Below are positions 54,113 to 63,953 of a DNA stretch of 64,000 nt, piece by piece. Origin of the DNA: Caballeronia zhejiangensis (lineage in GTDB: Bacteria > Pseudomonadota > Gammaproteobacteria > Burkholderiales > Burkholderiaceae); the NCBI RefSeq assembly GCF_000698575.1, contig NZ_JFHD01000022.1, positions 38,143 to 102,142 of the forward strand. The letters run 5' to 3'. A program made the translations under genes and the position numbers. The notes beneath the pieces are model-generated. The model did not search any database. It was not told the origin of the DNA and worked only from the letters and a program-made list of their open reading frames with translations. Within the stretch, counting starts at the first letter, position 1; each line of letters begins with the position of its first letter.

Positions 54113-54517
54113 GTGAGCGATCAGATGATCTGGCTCGACAAAGTCAAGTGGGACGCGAACGGCCTCGTGCCGGTGATCGCGCAGGAAGCATCGACCAACG
54201 ACGTGCTCATGTTCGCGTGGATGAATCGCGAGGCGCTCGCAAAGACCATCGAACTGAAGCGCGCGGTGTATTTCTCGCGCTCGCGGCAGCGCCTGTGGTT
54301 CAAGGGAGAAGAGTCGGGCCACGTTCAGCACGTTCACGACGTGCGCCTCGATTGCGACGAAGACGTGGTGCTGCTCAAGGTCGAGCAGGTTTCGGGCATC
54401 GCGTGCCACACCGGCCGCCATTCCTGTTTTTTCCAGAAATTCGAAGGCACGGCGGAGAACGGCGAGTGGGTCGCCGTCGAGCCGGTCCTGAAAGACCCAG
54501 AAAGCATCTACAAATGA
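54113..54517 (+). CDS. hisI: Phosphoribosyl-AMP cyclohydrolase
   Basis: This 134-residue zinc enzyme opens the adenine ring of PR-AMP. The conserved AWMNREAL, SRSRQRLWFKGEESGH and the cysteine motif ACHTGRHSC are visible. The start is GTG 54113, with an alternative ATG at 54125. It is separate from hisE, unlike the enterobacterial fusion. It overlaps the hisE start. Confidence 0.95.
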   Translation: MSDQMIWLDKVKWDANGLVPVIAQEASTNDVLMFAWMNREALAKTIELKRAVYFSRSRQRLWFKGEESGHVQHVHDVRLDCDEDVVLLKVEQVSGIACHTGRHSCFFQKFEGTAENGEWVAVEPVLKDPESIYK

Positions 54518-54882
54518 CGCAAGCCAATACGCTGGACACGCTGCTGCGCCTCGCCTCGGTCATCGACAGTCGCAAGGGCGGCGATCCGGAACAATCCTAC
54601 GTTTCCCGACTCTTTCACAAGGGCGACGATGCGGTCCTGAAGAAGATCGGCGAGGAAGCGACGGAAGTCGTGCTTGCCGCGAAGGACGCCCGTCATGGCG
54701 GCGCGCCGAAGGCGCTCGTCGGCGAAGTCGCCGATCTGTGGTTTCATTGTCTCGTCATGCTGTCCCATTTCGATCTGAGCCCCGCCGACGTGGTCGCGGA
54801 ACTGGAACGTCGCGAAGGTCTGTCGGGAATCGAGGAAAAGGCGCTGCGCAAGTCGCGCGAGCGTGAGCAGAACGGCGGCTGA
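54514..54882 (+). CDS. hisE: Phosphoribosyl-ATP pyrophosphatase
   Basis: This 122-residue MazG-like enzyme removes pyrophosphate from PR-ATP. The helical metal-binding motifs KKIGEEATEVVLA and GEVADLWFHCLV are present. The ATG overlaps the hisI stop. It ends the his genes. Confidence 0.94.
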   Translation: MTQANTLDTLLRLASVIDSRKGGDPEQSYVSRLFHKGDDAVLKKIGEEATEVVLAAKDARHGGAPKALVGEVADLWFHCLVMLSHFDLSPADVVAELERREGLSGIEEKALRKSREREQNGG

Positions 54883-54914
54883 CGAGCGTCTGGCATCAGC
54901 GAAGGAGGGCACGA

Positions 54915-55307
54915 ATGAACCGGCAATATGAACCCTATCCGCCGCCCGTCGTTCAGAACGCGAACGATCCCGAACGCCTGCGCAACATGCGCACGTTCAC
55001 GCATGTTCTGTACGGCTTGTACGCCGTCTATTGGCTGACCGGCGGTCTCACGGGACTGGTCGCGATCATCCTCAACTACATCAAGCGCGGCGATGCGGCG
55101 GGCACGCCGTACGAAGATCACTTCACCTGGCAGATCCGCACCTTCTGGTGGGCGGTGCTGGGCCACGTGATCGGTTTCGCGACGATCTGGATCGGCATCG
55201 GCTTTCTGATTCTCGGTGCGGTCAGCATCTGGACGCTTTATCGCATCATCAAAGGCTGGCTGTTTCTCTACGAGAACAAGCCGATCGAACCGCGCGCGTG
55301 GTTTTGA
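54915..55307 (+). CDS. DUF4870-type membrane protein
   Basis: This 130-residue protein has a Pro-rich N-terminus and three hydrophobic segments (near residues 32-55, 74-96 and 95-115), ending in a short basic tail. It resembles the DUF4870 family of small membrane proteins with no proven role. GGAGG precedes the ATG. It sits between hisE and the HIT gene in the same direction. Confidence 0.78.
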   Translation: MNRQYEPYPPPVVQNANDPERLRNMRTFTHVLYGLYAVYWLTGGLTGLVAIILNYIKRGDAAGTPYEDHFTWQIRTFWWAVLGHVIGFATIWIGIGFLILGAVSIWTLYRIIKGWLFLYENKPIEPRAWF

Positions 55308-55337
55308 TCACATCCGTCAACGAAATCCGGCAACTCA

Positions 55338-55700
55338 ATGAGTCAAGACAACTGCATTTTCTGCAAGATCGCTTCCGGGCAACTGCCGAGCACGAAGGTC
55401 TATGAGGACGATGAGTTCGTCGCCTTCAACGACATCAATCCTGCCGCGCCGGTGCACGTGCTGGTCATTCCGCGCAAACATATTGAAACACTTTCCCACT
55501 GCACAGAAAGTGACAGTCCGCTACTTGGTAGAATGGTGAGTCTCGTCGGACGGTTGGCGAAAGATCTGGGTGTCTCCTACACGGGAGGCGACACCGGCTT
55601 TCGAACGGTAATCAATACCGGTCCGGGCGGCGGGCAAGAGGTGTATCACATCCACGCGCATTTGCTGGCCGGCGAGCGCCCGTGGCGCCGAATGGGGTAA
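55338..55700 (+). CDS. hinT: HIT-family nucleotide hydrolase (HinT-like)
   Basis: This 120-residue histidine-triad protein has the motif H104-x-H106-x-H108 (YHIHAHLL) and an N-terminal zinc pair C6-x-x-C9. Members hydrolyse purine nucleoside phosphoramidates. The gene often lies just before tatABC in betaproteobacteria. Confidence 0.92.
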   Translation: MSQDNCIFCKIASGQLPSTKVYEDDEFVAFNDINPAAPVHVLVIPRKHIETLSHCTESDSPLLGRMVSLVGRLAKDLGVSYTGGDTGFRTVINTGPGGGQEVYHIHAHLLAGERPWRRMG

Positions 55701-55765
55701 TGCTGCAATCTTTGTTTGCATTCTCCTTTCCAATGAAATATTGGGCGAGCAAAATCGATAGTTGA

Positions 55766-55786
55766 GCCGAGGCGACGTGCCTCGGC
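55766..55786. repeat. Hairpin upstream of tatA
   Basis: GCCGAGGC/GCCTCGGC forms a perfect 8-bp stem with a 5-nt loop in the 155-base hinT-tatA spacer. It lacks a T run. A weak TTGCAT-17-TATTGG pair upstream could be a tatA promoter. Confidence 0.4.
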
Positions 55787-55855
55787 CGGGGCCGCCAGGC
55801 CGATCTTCCGTCATCGGTACCCAAATCGGGGCGGAATCACGGAGAGTTTTCATTC

Positions 55856-56092
55856 ATGGGTTCGTTAAGCATTTGGCATTGGTTGATCGTTCTGCTGATC
55901 GTAGCGCTCGTGTTCGGCACGAAGAAGCTGCGCAATATCGGCGGCGATCTGGGCGGCGCGGTGAAGGGCTTCAAGGAAGGCATGCGCGAGGGCGACACGC
56001 CGGCGAATTCGGCCGATCAGCGCGAACTGCCGCGTAACGGCGCCGTGGACGTCGAGGCGAAAGACAAGTCGCGCTCGGGCGACTATCGCTGA
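55856..56092 (+). CDS. tatA: Sec-independent translocase subunit TatA
   Basis: This 78-residue protein has one N-terminal membrane helix (WHWLIVLLIVALVFGTKKL) followed by the amphipathic helix and a charged tail. It makes the pore of the twin-arginine pathway. Clients in this window include MsrP and probably PetA. Confidence 0.95.
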   Translation: MGSLSIWHWLIVLLIVALVFGTKKLRNIGGDLGGAVKGFKEGMREGDTPANSADQRELPRNGAVDVEAKDKSRSGDYR

Positions 56093-56128
56093 TCCGTCTG
56101 CCGACGGTAACTCTCCACTTTTCGTTCA

Positions 56129-56656
56129 ATGCTCGATCTCGGTCTGACCAAAATGGCGGTCATCGGCGTCGTGGCGCTGGTGGTCCTCGGGCCGGAGCGC
56201 CTGCCCGGCGTCGCACGTACGGCGGGGGCGCTCTTCGGGCGCGCGCAGCGCTATATCAACGACGTCAAATCGGAAGTCGCGCGCGAGATGGAACTCGATG
56301 AGCTGAAGAAAATGCGGACCGAGTTCGAAAACGCGGCGTCGAATGTCGAATCGACGATTCACGACACGTTGAAGCGCCACGAATCCGAGCTGAACGATGC
56401 CTGGAAAGACGGCACGTCGGTCGCGCCGAGCATCGCTGGCGGCGCTGATTCAGCGGACAGCGCCGCGTCGGACAAGCCCTGGGCCGCTACGTCTTCATCG
56501 ACGTCGACCCGGCGCAAGAACTGGCGCGTGAAGCAGGCGGCGATTCCCAACTGGTACAAGCGCACGACCTCGCGTCGCACGCGGGTTCAATCGGGCGCGG
56601 CGCGCGTCGCTCGCCACACGCCCGCCACCCTGCGCCGGCAGACGAAGTTCTTCTGA
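56129..56656 (+). CDS. tatB: Sec-independent translocase subunit TatB
   Basis: This 175-residue protein has the N-terminal helix (GLTKMAVIGVVALVVLGPERLP) with the TatB-specific Glu/Pro hinge. A long charged amphipathic region and a variable Ser/Arg-rich tail follow. It forms the substrate receptor with TatC. Confidence 0.93.
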   Translation: MLDLGLTKMAVIGVVALVVLGPERLPGVARTAGALFGRAQRYINDVKSEVAREMELDELKKMRTEFENAASNVESTIHDTLKRHESELNDAWKDGTSVAPSIAGGADSADSAASDKPWAATSSSTSTRRKNWRVKQAAIPNWYKRTTSRRTRVQSGAARVARHTPATLRRQTKFF

Positions 56657-56700
56657 GCGTGCCGCGATTCCTTCATCGATGATTTCTACCGAGGGCCGGC

Positions 56701-57477
56701 GTGAGCGACCCGCAACACACTAAAGAAGAGCCCGTCGAAGAGACGTTCATTTCGCATCTGGTCGAATTGCGCGACCGCATCATCCGCGCGGGCGCATCGG
56801 TCATCGTCGTGTTCATCGCGCTTGTGTATTGGGCGCCGGACATCTTCAAGCTGCTGGCGCGTCCGCTGATGCAGAACCTGCCCGCGGACGGCAAGATGAT
56901 CGTCACGGACGTCACCGGCTCGTTCTTCGTGCCGATGAAAGTCACGATGCTCGTCGCCTTCGTGATCGCGCTGCCCTTCGTGCTGTATCAGGTCTGGGCG
57001 TTCGTCGCGCCGGGTTTGTATCAGCATGAAAAGAAGCTCGTCGGGCCGCTCGTTTTCAGCAGCTATACGCTTTTTCTGTGCGGCATGGCGTTCGCGTACT
57101 TCGTCGTGTTCCCGACCATCTTCCGCGTGATGGCGCACTACAACGCGCCGCTCGGCGCGGAGATGACCACGGATATCGACAATTACCTGAGCTTCGTGCT
57201 GACGATGTTCATCGCGTTCGGCGTGACGTTCGAGGTGCCGATCGTCGTCGTGCTGCTTGCGCGCATGGGCGTCGTGTCGATTCAAAAGCTCAAGCAGATT
57301 CGTCCTTACGTGATCGTCGGCGCGTTCATCATTTCCGCGGTCGTCACGCCGCCCGACGTTTTCTCGCAACTCATTCTCGCGATTCCCCTCGTCATTCTTT
57401 ATGAAGCGGGGATCATCGCGGCGCGGCTCGTCGTCGGCAAGGAACAGGTCAAGAACGAGGAGCCGGCGGCGGAGTAA
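56701..57477 (+). CDS. tatC: Sec-independent translocase subunit TatC
   Basis: This 258-residue six-helix protein binds twin-arginine signals. The N-terminal family signature FISHLVELRDRIIRA and the later PFVLYQVWAFVAPGLY are clear. The start is GTG 56701. It ends the tat operon, with a terminator after about 45 bases. Confidence 0.95.
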   Translation: MSDPQHTKEEPVEETFISHLVELRDRIIRAGASVIVVFIALVYWAPDIFKLLARPLMQNLPADGKMIVTDVTGSFFVPMKVTMLVAFVIALPFVLYQVWAFVAPGLYQHEKKLVGPLVFSSYTLFLCGMAFAYFVVFPTIFRVMAHYNAPLGAEMTTDIDNYLSFVLTMFIAFGVTFEVPIVVVLLARMGVVSIQKLKQIRPYVIVGAFIISAVVTPPDVFSQLILAIPLVILYEAGIIAARLVVGKEQVKNEEPAAE

Positions 57478-57520
57478 AGTGCGGCGTATTGTCGCGCCAG
57501 AGCGAGTGTTCGAGATAAGA

Positions 57521-57559
57521 AAAAGGCAGCTTCGAGCCATCGAAGCTGCCTTTTCGTTT
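57521..57559. terminator. Intrinsic terminator between tatC and the DegS-like gene
   Basis: AAAAGGCAGCTTCG (57521-57534) pairs perfectly with CGAAGCTGCCTTTT (57541-57554) over a 6-nt loop, then CGTTTT. A and T runs on both sides fit use by both converging genes. Confidence 0.9.
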
Positions 57560-57574
57560 TACGGACGTCGCGTT

Positions 57575-58792
<1,218 letters not shown>

Positions 58793-58812
58793 TTGAAGGG
58801 ATAGAGGAATTC

Positions 58813-59559
58813 ATGGATCGGATCGAACTCGAATTGTATCTGAACAATCTGCTGGAAATCGGCCGCTTCAAGGACTATTGCCCGAACGGTCTGCAGGTTG
58901 AAGGCGCGCGCCGCGTGCAGAAGATCGCAACCGGCGTGACCGCCTCGCAAGCCTTTCTCGAAGCCGCGCTGGAGTGGGGCGCGGACACGGTGCTCGTGCA
59001 TCACGGCTACTTCTGGCGCAATGAGGCGCCGCAGATCACCGGGCGCAAGCATCGAAGATTGCGCACGCTGATTGCCAACGACATCAATCTCTTCGCCTAT
59101 CATCTTCCGCTCGACTCGCATCCGGAACTCGGCAACAACGCGCAGATCGGCGCACGCCTCGGACTGATCGCGGACGCGCGCTTCGCGAATCAGGATCTCG
59201 GCTGGATCGCGACGCTCGGCATGCCGCTCCCGCTCGAGCACTTCAGCGCGATGGTCGAGAACGCGCTCGGCAGGAAGCCGCTCGTGTTCGGCGACACAGA
59301 CAAGGAATTGCGCCGCGTGGCGTGGTGCACGGGCGGCGCACAAGGTTACTTCGAAGAGGCCATCGCGGCGGGCGCGGACGTGTATCTGAGCGGCGAAGTC
59401 TCGGAGCAAACCATGCATATCGCGGCGGAATCGGGCGTGGCGTACATCGCGGCCGGGCATCACGCGACGGAGCGCTATGGCGTGCAGGCCGTGGGCGCGC
59501 ATCTGTCCGAGCAATTCGATATCGAGCATCTTTTTATCGATATCGATAATCCGGTTTAA
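58813..59559 (+). CDS. Nif3-like dinuclear metal-center protein (YbgI family)
   Basis: This 248-residue protein of the NIF3 superfamily has the metal-site histidines in VLVHHGYFW and in AAGHHATERYG near the end. An N-terminal CPNGLQVEG motif is present. It may act as a GTP cyclohydrolase-like or other metal hydrolase; the role is unsettled for the family. AGAGGA precedes the ATG. It lies between the DegS-like gene and petABC, as in other betaproteobacteria. Confidence 0.9.
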   Translation: MDRIELELYLNNLLEIGRFKDYCPNGLQVEGARRVQKIATGVTASQAFLEAALEWGADTVLVHHGYFWRNEAPQITGRKHRRLRTLIANDINLFAYHLPLDSHPELGNNAQIGARLGLIADARFANQDLGWIATLGMPLPLEHFSAMVENALGRKPLVFGDTDKELRRVAWCTGGAQGYFEEAIAAGADVYLSGEVSEQTMHIAAESGVAYIAAGHHATERYGVQAVGAHLSEQFDIEHLFIDIDNPV

Positions 59560-59660
59560 TGACCGATTAAGCTGTGGGCGCGATTATCTGCGCTTGCGGT
59601 TGCCTTAAATGAACGCTTCACGATGTTGCGCGAAAAACGTGGGGAAAACCCTGAAGCATC

Positions 59661-59680
59661 AATCACTTCGAGTGATTTTT
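59661..59680 (+). terminator. Weak intrinsic terminator before petA
   Basis: AATCACT/AGTGATT forms a 7-bp stem with a TCG loop and ends in TTTTT. It lies about 100 bases after the Nif3-family gene and 100 before petA. A TATAAA at 59748-59753 may be part of the pet promoter, with no clear -35. Confidence 0.45.
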
Positions 59681-59777
59681 GCTAGTCAGCCCTTGTAAAT
59701 GCCAACTCCATTCGCGCACACTAACGGCGGAACAACTGATGTGACGGTATAAATCCAACTCAGAAGTGGGGCGTGTG

Positions 59778-60398
59778 ATGCGAGACAAGGATGAAAAACG
59801 CGTCGACGGCGGCCGCCGTACCTGGCTGATTGCGACGACCGCAGCAGGTGGTTTCGGAGCAGTGGCAACCGTAGTTCCCTTTGTAGGTTCGTTTGCTCCA
59901 TCGGAGAAGGCCAAGGCGGCGGGCGCGCCTGTCGAGGTCGATATCAGCGGACTGAAGCCGGGCGACATGATGACCGTCGCCTGGCGCGGCAAGCCGGTGT
60001 GGATCGTGAATCGCACCGACGAAATGCTGGCCGACGTCAAGAAGGCCGACAACGAAGTAGCCGACCCGAAGTCGAAGATGGAATTCTCGATGCCGTTGCC
60101 GGAGTACTGCAACAACGAGTATCGTTCGCGCGCGGATCACAAGAACATTTTCGTGGCGGTTGCCGTGTGCACGCATCTGGGCTGCACGCCGACGCCGCGT
60201 TTCACCGAGGGTCCCCAACCCAATCTCCCCGATAACTGGCCGGGCGGCTTCCTTTGCCCGTGCCACGGCTCGACCTATGACATGGCCGGCCGCGTCTTCA
60301 AGAACAAGCCCGCGCCGCAGAACCTGGACATTCCACCGTTCATGTTCACTTCCGCGACGCAACTCGTGATCGGCAAGGACGAAAAGGGAGAGGCGTAA
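59778..60398 (+). CDS. petA: Ubiquinol-cytochrome c reductase iron-sulfur (Rieske) subunit
   Basis: This 206-residue subunit has a Tat-type N-terminal anchor with twin arginine (GGRRTWLIATT) and the Rieske [2Fe-2S] motifs C131-T-H133-L-G-C136 and C160-P-C162-H163-G-S. It accepts electrons from ubiquinol in the bc1 complex. The start is ATG 59778; an earlier in-frame start is not supported. The stop is directly followed by petB. Confidence 0.95.
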   Translation: MRDKDEKRVDGGRRTWLIATTAAGGFGAVATVVPFVGSFAPSEKAKAAGAPVEVDISGLKPGDMMTVAWRGKPVWIVNRTDEMLADVKKADNEVADPKSKMEFSMPLPEYCNNEYRSRADHKNIFVAVAVCTHLGCTPTPRFTEGPQPNLPDNWPGGFLCPCHGSTYDMAGRVFKNKPAPQNLDIPPFMFTSATQLVIGKDEKGEA

Positions 60399-61781
60399 AT
60401 GGCGACCGCAGACAAGGAAGTAGAGACAACGGGCCTGACCGGTTGGATCGATCGCCGGTTTCCACTGACCTCGACCTGGAAGAAACACGTATCCGAGTAT
60501 TACGCGCCGAAGAACTTCAACTTCTGGTACTTCTTCGGCTCGCTCGCGTTGCTGGTGCTGGTGAATCAGATCGTCACCGGTATTTTCCTCACGATGAACT
60601 ACAAGCCCGATGCGACGCTCGCGTTCGCCTCGGTCGAGTACATCATGCGCGAGGTGCCGTGGGGCTGGCTCATTCGCTACATGCATTCGACGGGCGCGTC
60701 GATGTTCTTCGTCGTCGTGTATCTGCACATGTTCCGCGGGCTGATGTACGGGTCGTATCGCAAGCCGCGCGAACTCGTGTGGATCTTCGGTTGCGCGATC
60801 TTCCTGTGCCTCATGGCCGAAGCGTTCTTCGGCTATCTGCTGCCGTGGGGGCAGATGTCGTTCTGGGGCGCGCAGGTGATCGTCAACCTGTTCTCGGCGA
60901 TTCCGTTCATCGGTCCGGATCTGTCGCTGTGGATTCGCGGCGATTACGTCGTTTCCGATGTCACGCTGAACCGCTTCTTCGCGTTCCATGTCATCGCGAT
61001 TCCGCTTGTGCTGATCGGACTCGTGGTCGCGCACCTCGTCGCGCTGCACGAAGTCGGCTCGAATAATCCGGACGGCGTCGAGATCAAGGCGAAGAAGGAC
61101 GCGAACGGCATTCCGCTCGACGGCATTCCGTTTCATCCGTACTACTCGGTGCACGACTTCATGGGCGTGTGCGTGTTCCTGCTGATCTTCGCGGCGATCA
61201 TCTTTTTCGCGCCGGAAATGGGCGGCTATTTCCTCGAAGCCAACAACTTCGTGCCGGCCAATCCGTTGCAGACGCCGCCGGAAATCGCGCCGGTGTGGTA
61301 CTTCACCGCGTTCTACGCGATGCTTCGCGCGACGACCGATCCGTTCAAGATCGTGCTGATGATCGTGATCGCGCTGCTCGGCGTGCTCGCGCTCGTCAAG
61401 GCGCGCGGGAAATGGAAGCTCGGCCTGCCGGTGCTCGCCGCGGTGGTGCTGGTTTTCATGGCGCTGACGGAATCGAAGTTCTGGGGCGTCGTCGTGATGG
61501 GCACGGCGGTCGTGTCGCTGTTCTTCCTGCCCTGGCTGGACCGCAGTCCGGTGAAGTCGATTCGCTATCGGCCGCTCTTTCACAAGGTCTTCTACGCGAT
61601 ATTCGTGTTCGCGTTCCTGATGCTCGGCTTCCTGGGCACGCGACCGCCATCGCCGGCCGCGACGCTGATCGCGCAGATCTGCGCGCTGATCTACTTCGCG
61701 TTCTTCCTCGGCATGCCTTTCTGGACGCCGCGCGGCAAATTCAAGACGCCGCCTGAGCGAGTGCACTACAAACCTCACTGA
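60399..61781 (+). CDS. petB: Ubiquinol-cytochrome c reductase cytochrome b subunit
   Basis: This 460-residue polytopic protein binds two b hemes. The heme-ligand histidines lie in RYMHSTGASMF with FVVVYLHMFRG and in FFAFHVIAIP with VAHLVALHE. The quinol-site PEWY motif appears as PVWYF, a variant known in betaproteobacteria. It abuts petA with no spacer. Confidence 0.95.
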   Translation: MATADKEVETTGLTGWIDRRFPLTSTWKKHVSEYYAPKNFNFWYFFGSLALLVLVNQIVTGIFLTMNYKPDATLAFASVEYIMREVPWGWLIRYMHSTGASMFFVVVYLHMFRGLMYGSYRKPRELVWIFGCAIFLCLMAEAFFGYLLPWGQMSFWGAQVIVNLFSAIPFIGPDLSLWIRGDYVVSDVTLNRFFAFHVIAIPLVLIGLVVAHLVALHEVGSNNPDGVEIKAKKDANGIPLDGIPFHPYYSVHDFMGVCVFLLIFAAIIFFAPEMGGYFLEANNFVPANPLQTPPEIAPVWYFTAFYAMLRATTDPFKIVLMIVIALLGVLALVKARGKWKLGLPVLAAVVLVFMALTESKFWGVVVMGTAVVSLFFLPWLDRSPVKSIRYRPLFHKVFYAIFVFAFLMLGFLGTRPPSPAATLIAQICALIYFAFFLGMPFWTPRGKFKTPPERVHYKPH

Positions 61782-61804
61782 GCGCACGTCCGGAGACGAA
61801 TACG

Positions 61805-62560
61805 ATGAAAAAATGGCTCTCTACAATAGCGATGATCGGTGCGGCGATGCTCTCGTTCTGCGCACCGCCGGCGTTCGCGCAGGAAGAAGCGGTGCTCGAT
61901 CGGGCGCCCGACAGTTCGGACAATCTCGCGTCCTTGCAGCACGGCGCACAAGTTTTTGTAAACTACTGCCTGAATTGCCACAGCGCGACGTTGATGCGGT
62001 ACAACCGGCTGACCGATATCGGCATCAGCGAGAAGCAGATTCGAGAGAATCTGCTCTTTACTACGGACAAGGTCGGCAACACGATGTCGATCGCGATGCG
62101 CCCGGAAGATGCGAAAGCGTGGTTCGGTGCGTCGCCGCCGGATCTGTCCGTCGAAGCGCGGGCGCGCGGCAGGGACTGGCTCTACACGTACCTGCGGAGT
62201 TTCTATCACGATCCGACGCGGCCGACCGGCTGGAATAATCGCGTCTACGAAAACGTCGGCATGCCGCACGTGCTTTGGACGCTCCAAGGCGTCCGGGACG
62301 CGAAATTCGAGACCGATACGGACGAAAAGACGGGCGAAAAGGTACGAAGATTCGTCGGTTACACTCAGGTTACACCTGGTGCCATGTCGTCCGTGGATTA
62401 TGATTCAACTGTGGCCGATCTCGTTTCGTACATGTCGTGGATGGCGGAACCCGCGCAGCAGACGCGCAAGCGGCTCGGCGTCTGGGTTTTGCTGTTCCTG
62501 GCGTTCTTGAGCTTCCTCGCGTGGCGCCTGAACGCGGCATACTGGAAAGATATCAAATAG
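61805..62560 (+). CDS. petC: Ubiquinol-cytochrome c reductase cytochrome c1 subunit
   Basis: This 251-residue protein has a signal peptide ending at AFAQE, the heme motif C55-L-N-C58-H59, and a C-terminal membrane anchor (VLLFLAFLSFLAWRLN). It passes electrons to soluble cytochromes such as the c4-type protein at 2047-2721. The mature heme attachment depends on the ResB/CcsB pair in this window. Confidence 0.94.
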   Translation: MKKWLSTIAMIGAAMLSFCAPPAFAQEEAVLDRAPDSSDNLASLQHGAQVFVNYCLNCHSATLMRYNRLTDIGISEKQIRENLLFTTDKVGNTMSIAMRPEDAKAWFGASPPDLSVEARARGRDWLYTYLRSFYHDPTRPTGWNNRVYENVGMPHVLWTLQGVRDAKFETDTDEKTGEKVRRFVGYTQVTPGAMSSVDYDSTVADLVSYMSWMAEPAQQTRKRLGVWVLLFLAFLSFLAWRLNAAYWKDIK

Positions 62561-62562
62561 CG

Positions 62563-62614
62563 CGCCTTCGAAGGCGTGGGTCGGCGCGACGGCGTTTTCC
62601 GCGAGGAAACGCCG
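62563..62614. repeat. Two hairpins in the petC-sspA spacer
   Basis: CGCCTTCGAAGGCG (62563-62576) is a perfect palindrome. CGGCGTTTTCC pairs with GGAAACGCCG over GCGA (62590-62614). There is no T run, so transcription may continue to sspA. Confidence 0.5.
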
Positions 62615-62653
62615 CGGCCGGCCCTTCGAGTTTACTGAAGGAACTTTAAAAAC

Positions 62654-63265
62654 ATGATGGTTCTGTATTCCGGCACTACTTGCCCCTTCTCCCAGCGCTG
62701 CCGGCTGGTGTTGTTCGAAAAGGGCATGGATTTCGAGATTCGCGACGTTGACCTGTTCAACAAGCCGGAAGACATCGCGGTGATGAACCCTTACGGACAG
62801 GTCCCGATCCTCGTCGAGCGCGACCTGATCCTGTACGAGTCGAATATCATTAACGAATATATCGACGAGCGTTTCCCGCATCCGCAACTCATGCCGGCCG
62901 ATCCGGTGCAGCGCGCCCGCGCACGCCTGTTCCTGCTGAACTTCGAAAAGGAACTGTTCGTTCACGTCGGCACGCTGGAAAACGAAAAGGGCAAGGCCGC
63001 CGAGAAGAATCACGAGAAGGCGCGCAGCGCGATCCGCGATCGCCTCACGCAGCTCGCCCCGATCTTCCTGAAGAACAAGTACATGCTGGGAGAGGAGTTC
63101 TCGATGCTCGACGTCGCGATTGCGCCGCTGCTGTGGCGTCTGGATCACTACGGCATCGAACTGTCGAAGAACGCAGCACCGTTGATGAAGTACGCCGAGC
63201 GGATTTTCAGCCGTCCGGCCTATATTGAAGCGCTGACGCCTTCCGAAAAGGTGATGCGTCGATAG
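62654..63265 (+). CDS. sspA: Stringent starvation protein A
   Basis: This 203-residue glutathione-S-transferase-fold protein associates with RNA polymerase. The N-terminal thioredoxin-like part (LYSGTTCPFSQRCRLVLFEKG), the NPYGQVPILVERD segment and the helical C-domain are typical of SspA. The order petABC-sspAB is common in betaproteobacteria. Confidence 0.94.
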   Translation: MMVLYSGTTCPFSQRCRLVLFEKGMDFEIRDVDLFNKPEDIAVMNPYGQVPILVERDLILYESNIINEYIDERFPHPQLMPADPVQRARARLFLLNFEKELFVHVGTLENEKGKAAEKNHEKARSAIRDRLTQLAPIFLKNKYMLGEEFSMLDVAIAPLLWRLDHYGIELSKNAAPLMKYAERIFSRPAYIEALTPSEKVMRR

Positions 63266-63327
63266 TTTGAGTGCGTTGGGACGCGGCGGCGCGCGTTGCG
63301 CGGCCGCATTCCGACAGAGGAAAGTTG

Positions 63328-63810
63328 ATGCAAGAGATTTCCACCAAGCCGTATTTGTTGCGCGCACTGTACGAATGGTGCACGGACAATGGTTTTACGC
63401 CTCACATCGCCGTTCGGGTCGATGCGGCTACGCGCGTGCCGCGCCAGTTCGTCCGCAACGACGAGATCGTGTTGAACATCAGTTTCGAGGCGACGAGCCA
63501 GTTGCAGATGGGCAACGAGTGGATCGAGTTCAGCGCGCGTTTCTCCGGCAAGTCACACAAGATCGAAGTGCAGGTCGCGAACGTGCTCGCTATCTACGCA
63601 CGCGAGAACGGACAGGGGATGGCGTTCCCGGTCGAGCAGTCGCATTCCGGCTCGGATTTGACGAGCGCTCCCGTGGGCGCGCGATCGGCCGAGCGCGATA
63701 CGCGGCAGATCGAGGAACCCGCAGACACCGCGCCGAAAGAGGATGCGCAAACTGCAGCGGATGACGATTCGAAATCGCCTGCGAGGTCTCACCTCAAAGT
63801 CGTTAAATGA
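63328..63810 (+). CDS. sspB: ClpXP protease specificity-enhancing factor SspB
   Basis: This 160-residue adaptor delivers SsrA-tagged proteins to ClpXP. The folded domain starts at STKPYLLRALYEWC. An acidic disordered linker of about 45 residues follows, and the last residues RSHLKVVK form the ClpX-binding tail. The start ATG 63328 was chosen over an upstream in-frame ATG that precedes the stop-adjacent region of sspA. Confidence 0.94.
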   Translation: MQEISTKPYLLRALYEWCTDNGFTPHIAVRVDAATRVPRQFVRNDEIVLNISFEATSQLQMGNEWIEFSARFSGKSHKIEVQVANVLAIYARENGQGMAFPVEQSHSGSDLTSAPVGARSAERDTRQIEEPADTAPKEDAQTAADDDSKSPARSHLKVVK

Positions 63811-63828
63811 AGTAGAATTCCGTGCTTC

Positions 63829-63904
<76 letters not shown>

Positions 63905-63916
63905 AGACTTATGTCG

Positions 63917-63953
63917 ACGGGTCGTGCGATGTCCGCACGACCCGTTTGCTTTG
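63917..63953 (+). terminator. Intrinsic terminator after tRNA-Thr
   Basis: ACGGGTCGTGCG (63917-63928) and CGCACGACCCGT (63934-63945) form a perfect 12-bp stem with a 5-nt loop, then TTGCTTTG. The remaining ~50 bases show no feature that I can name. Confidence 0.75.

Noticed and set aside
55766..55786. Hairpin before tatA considered as a terminator of the his-hinT transcript
   Set aside because: There is no T run after the stem, so it was listed only as an inverted repeat.
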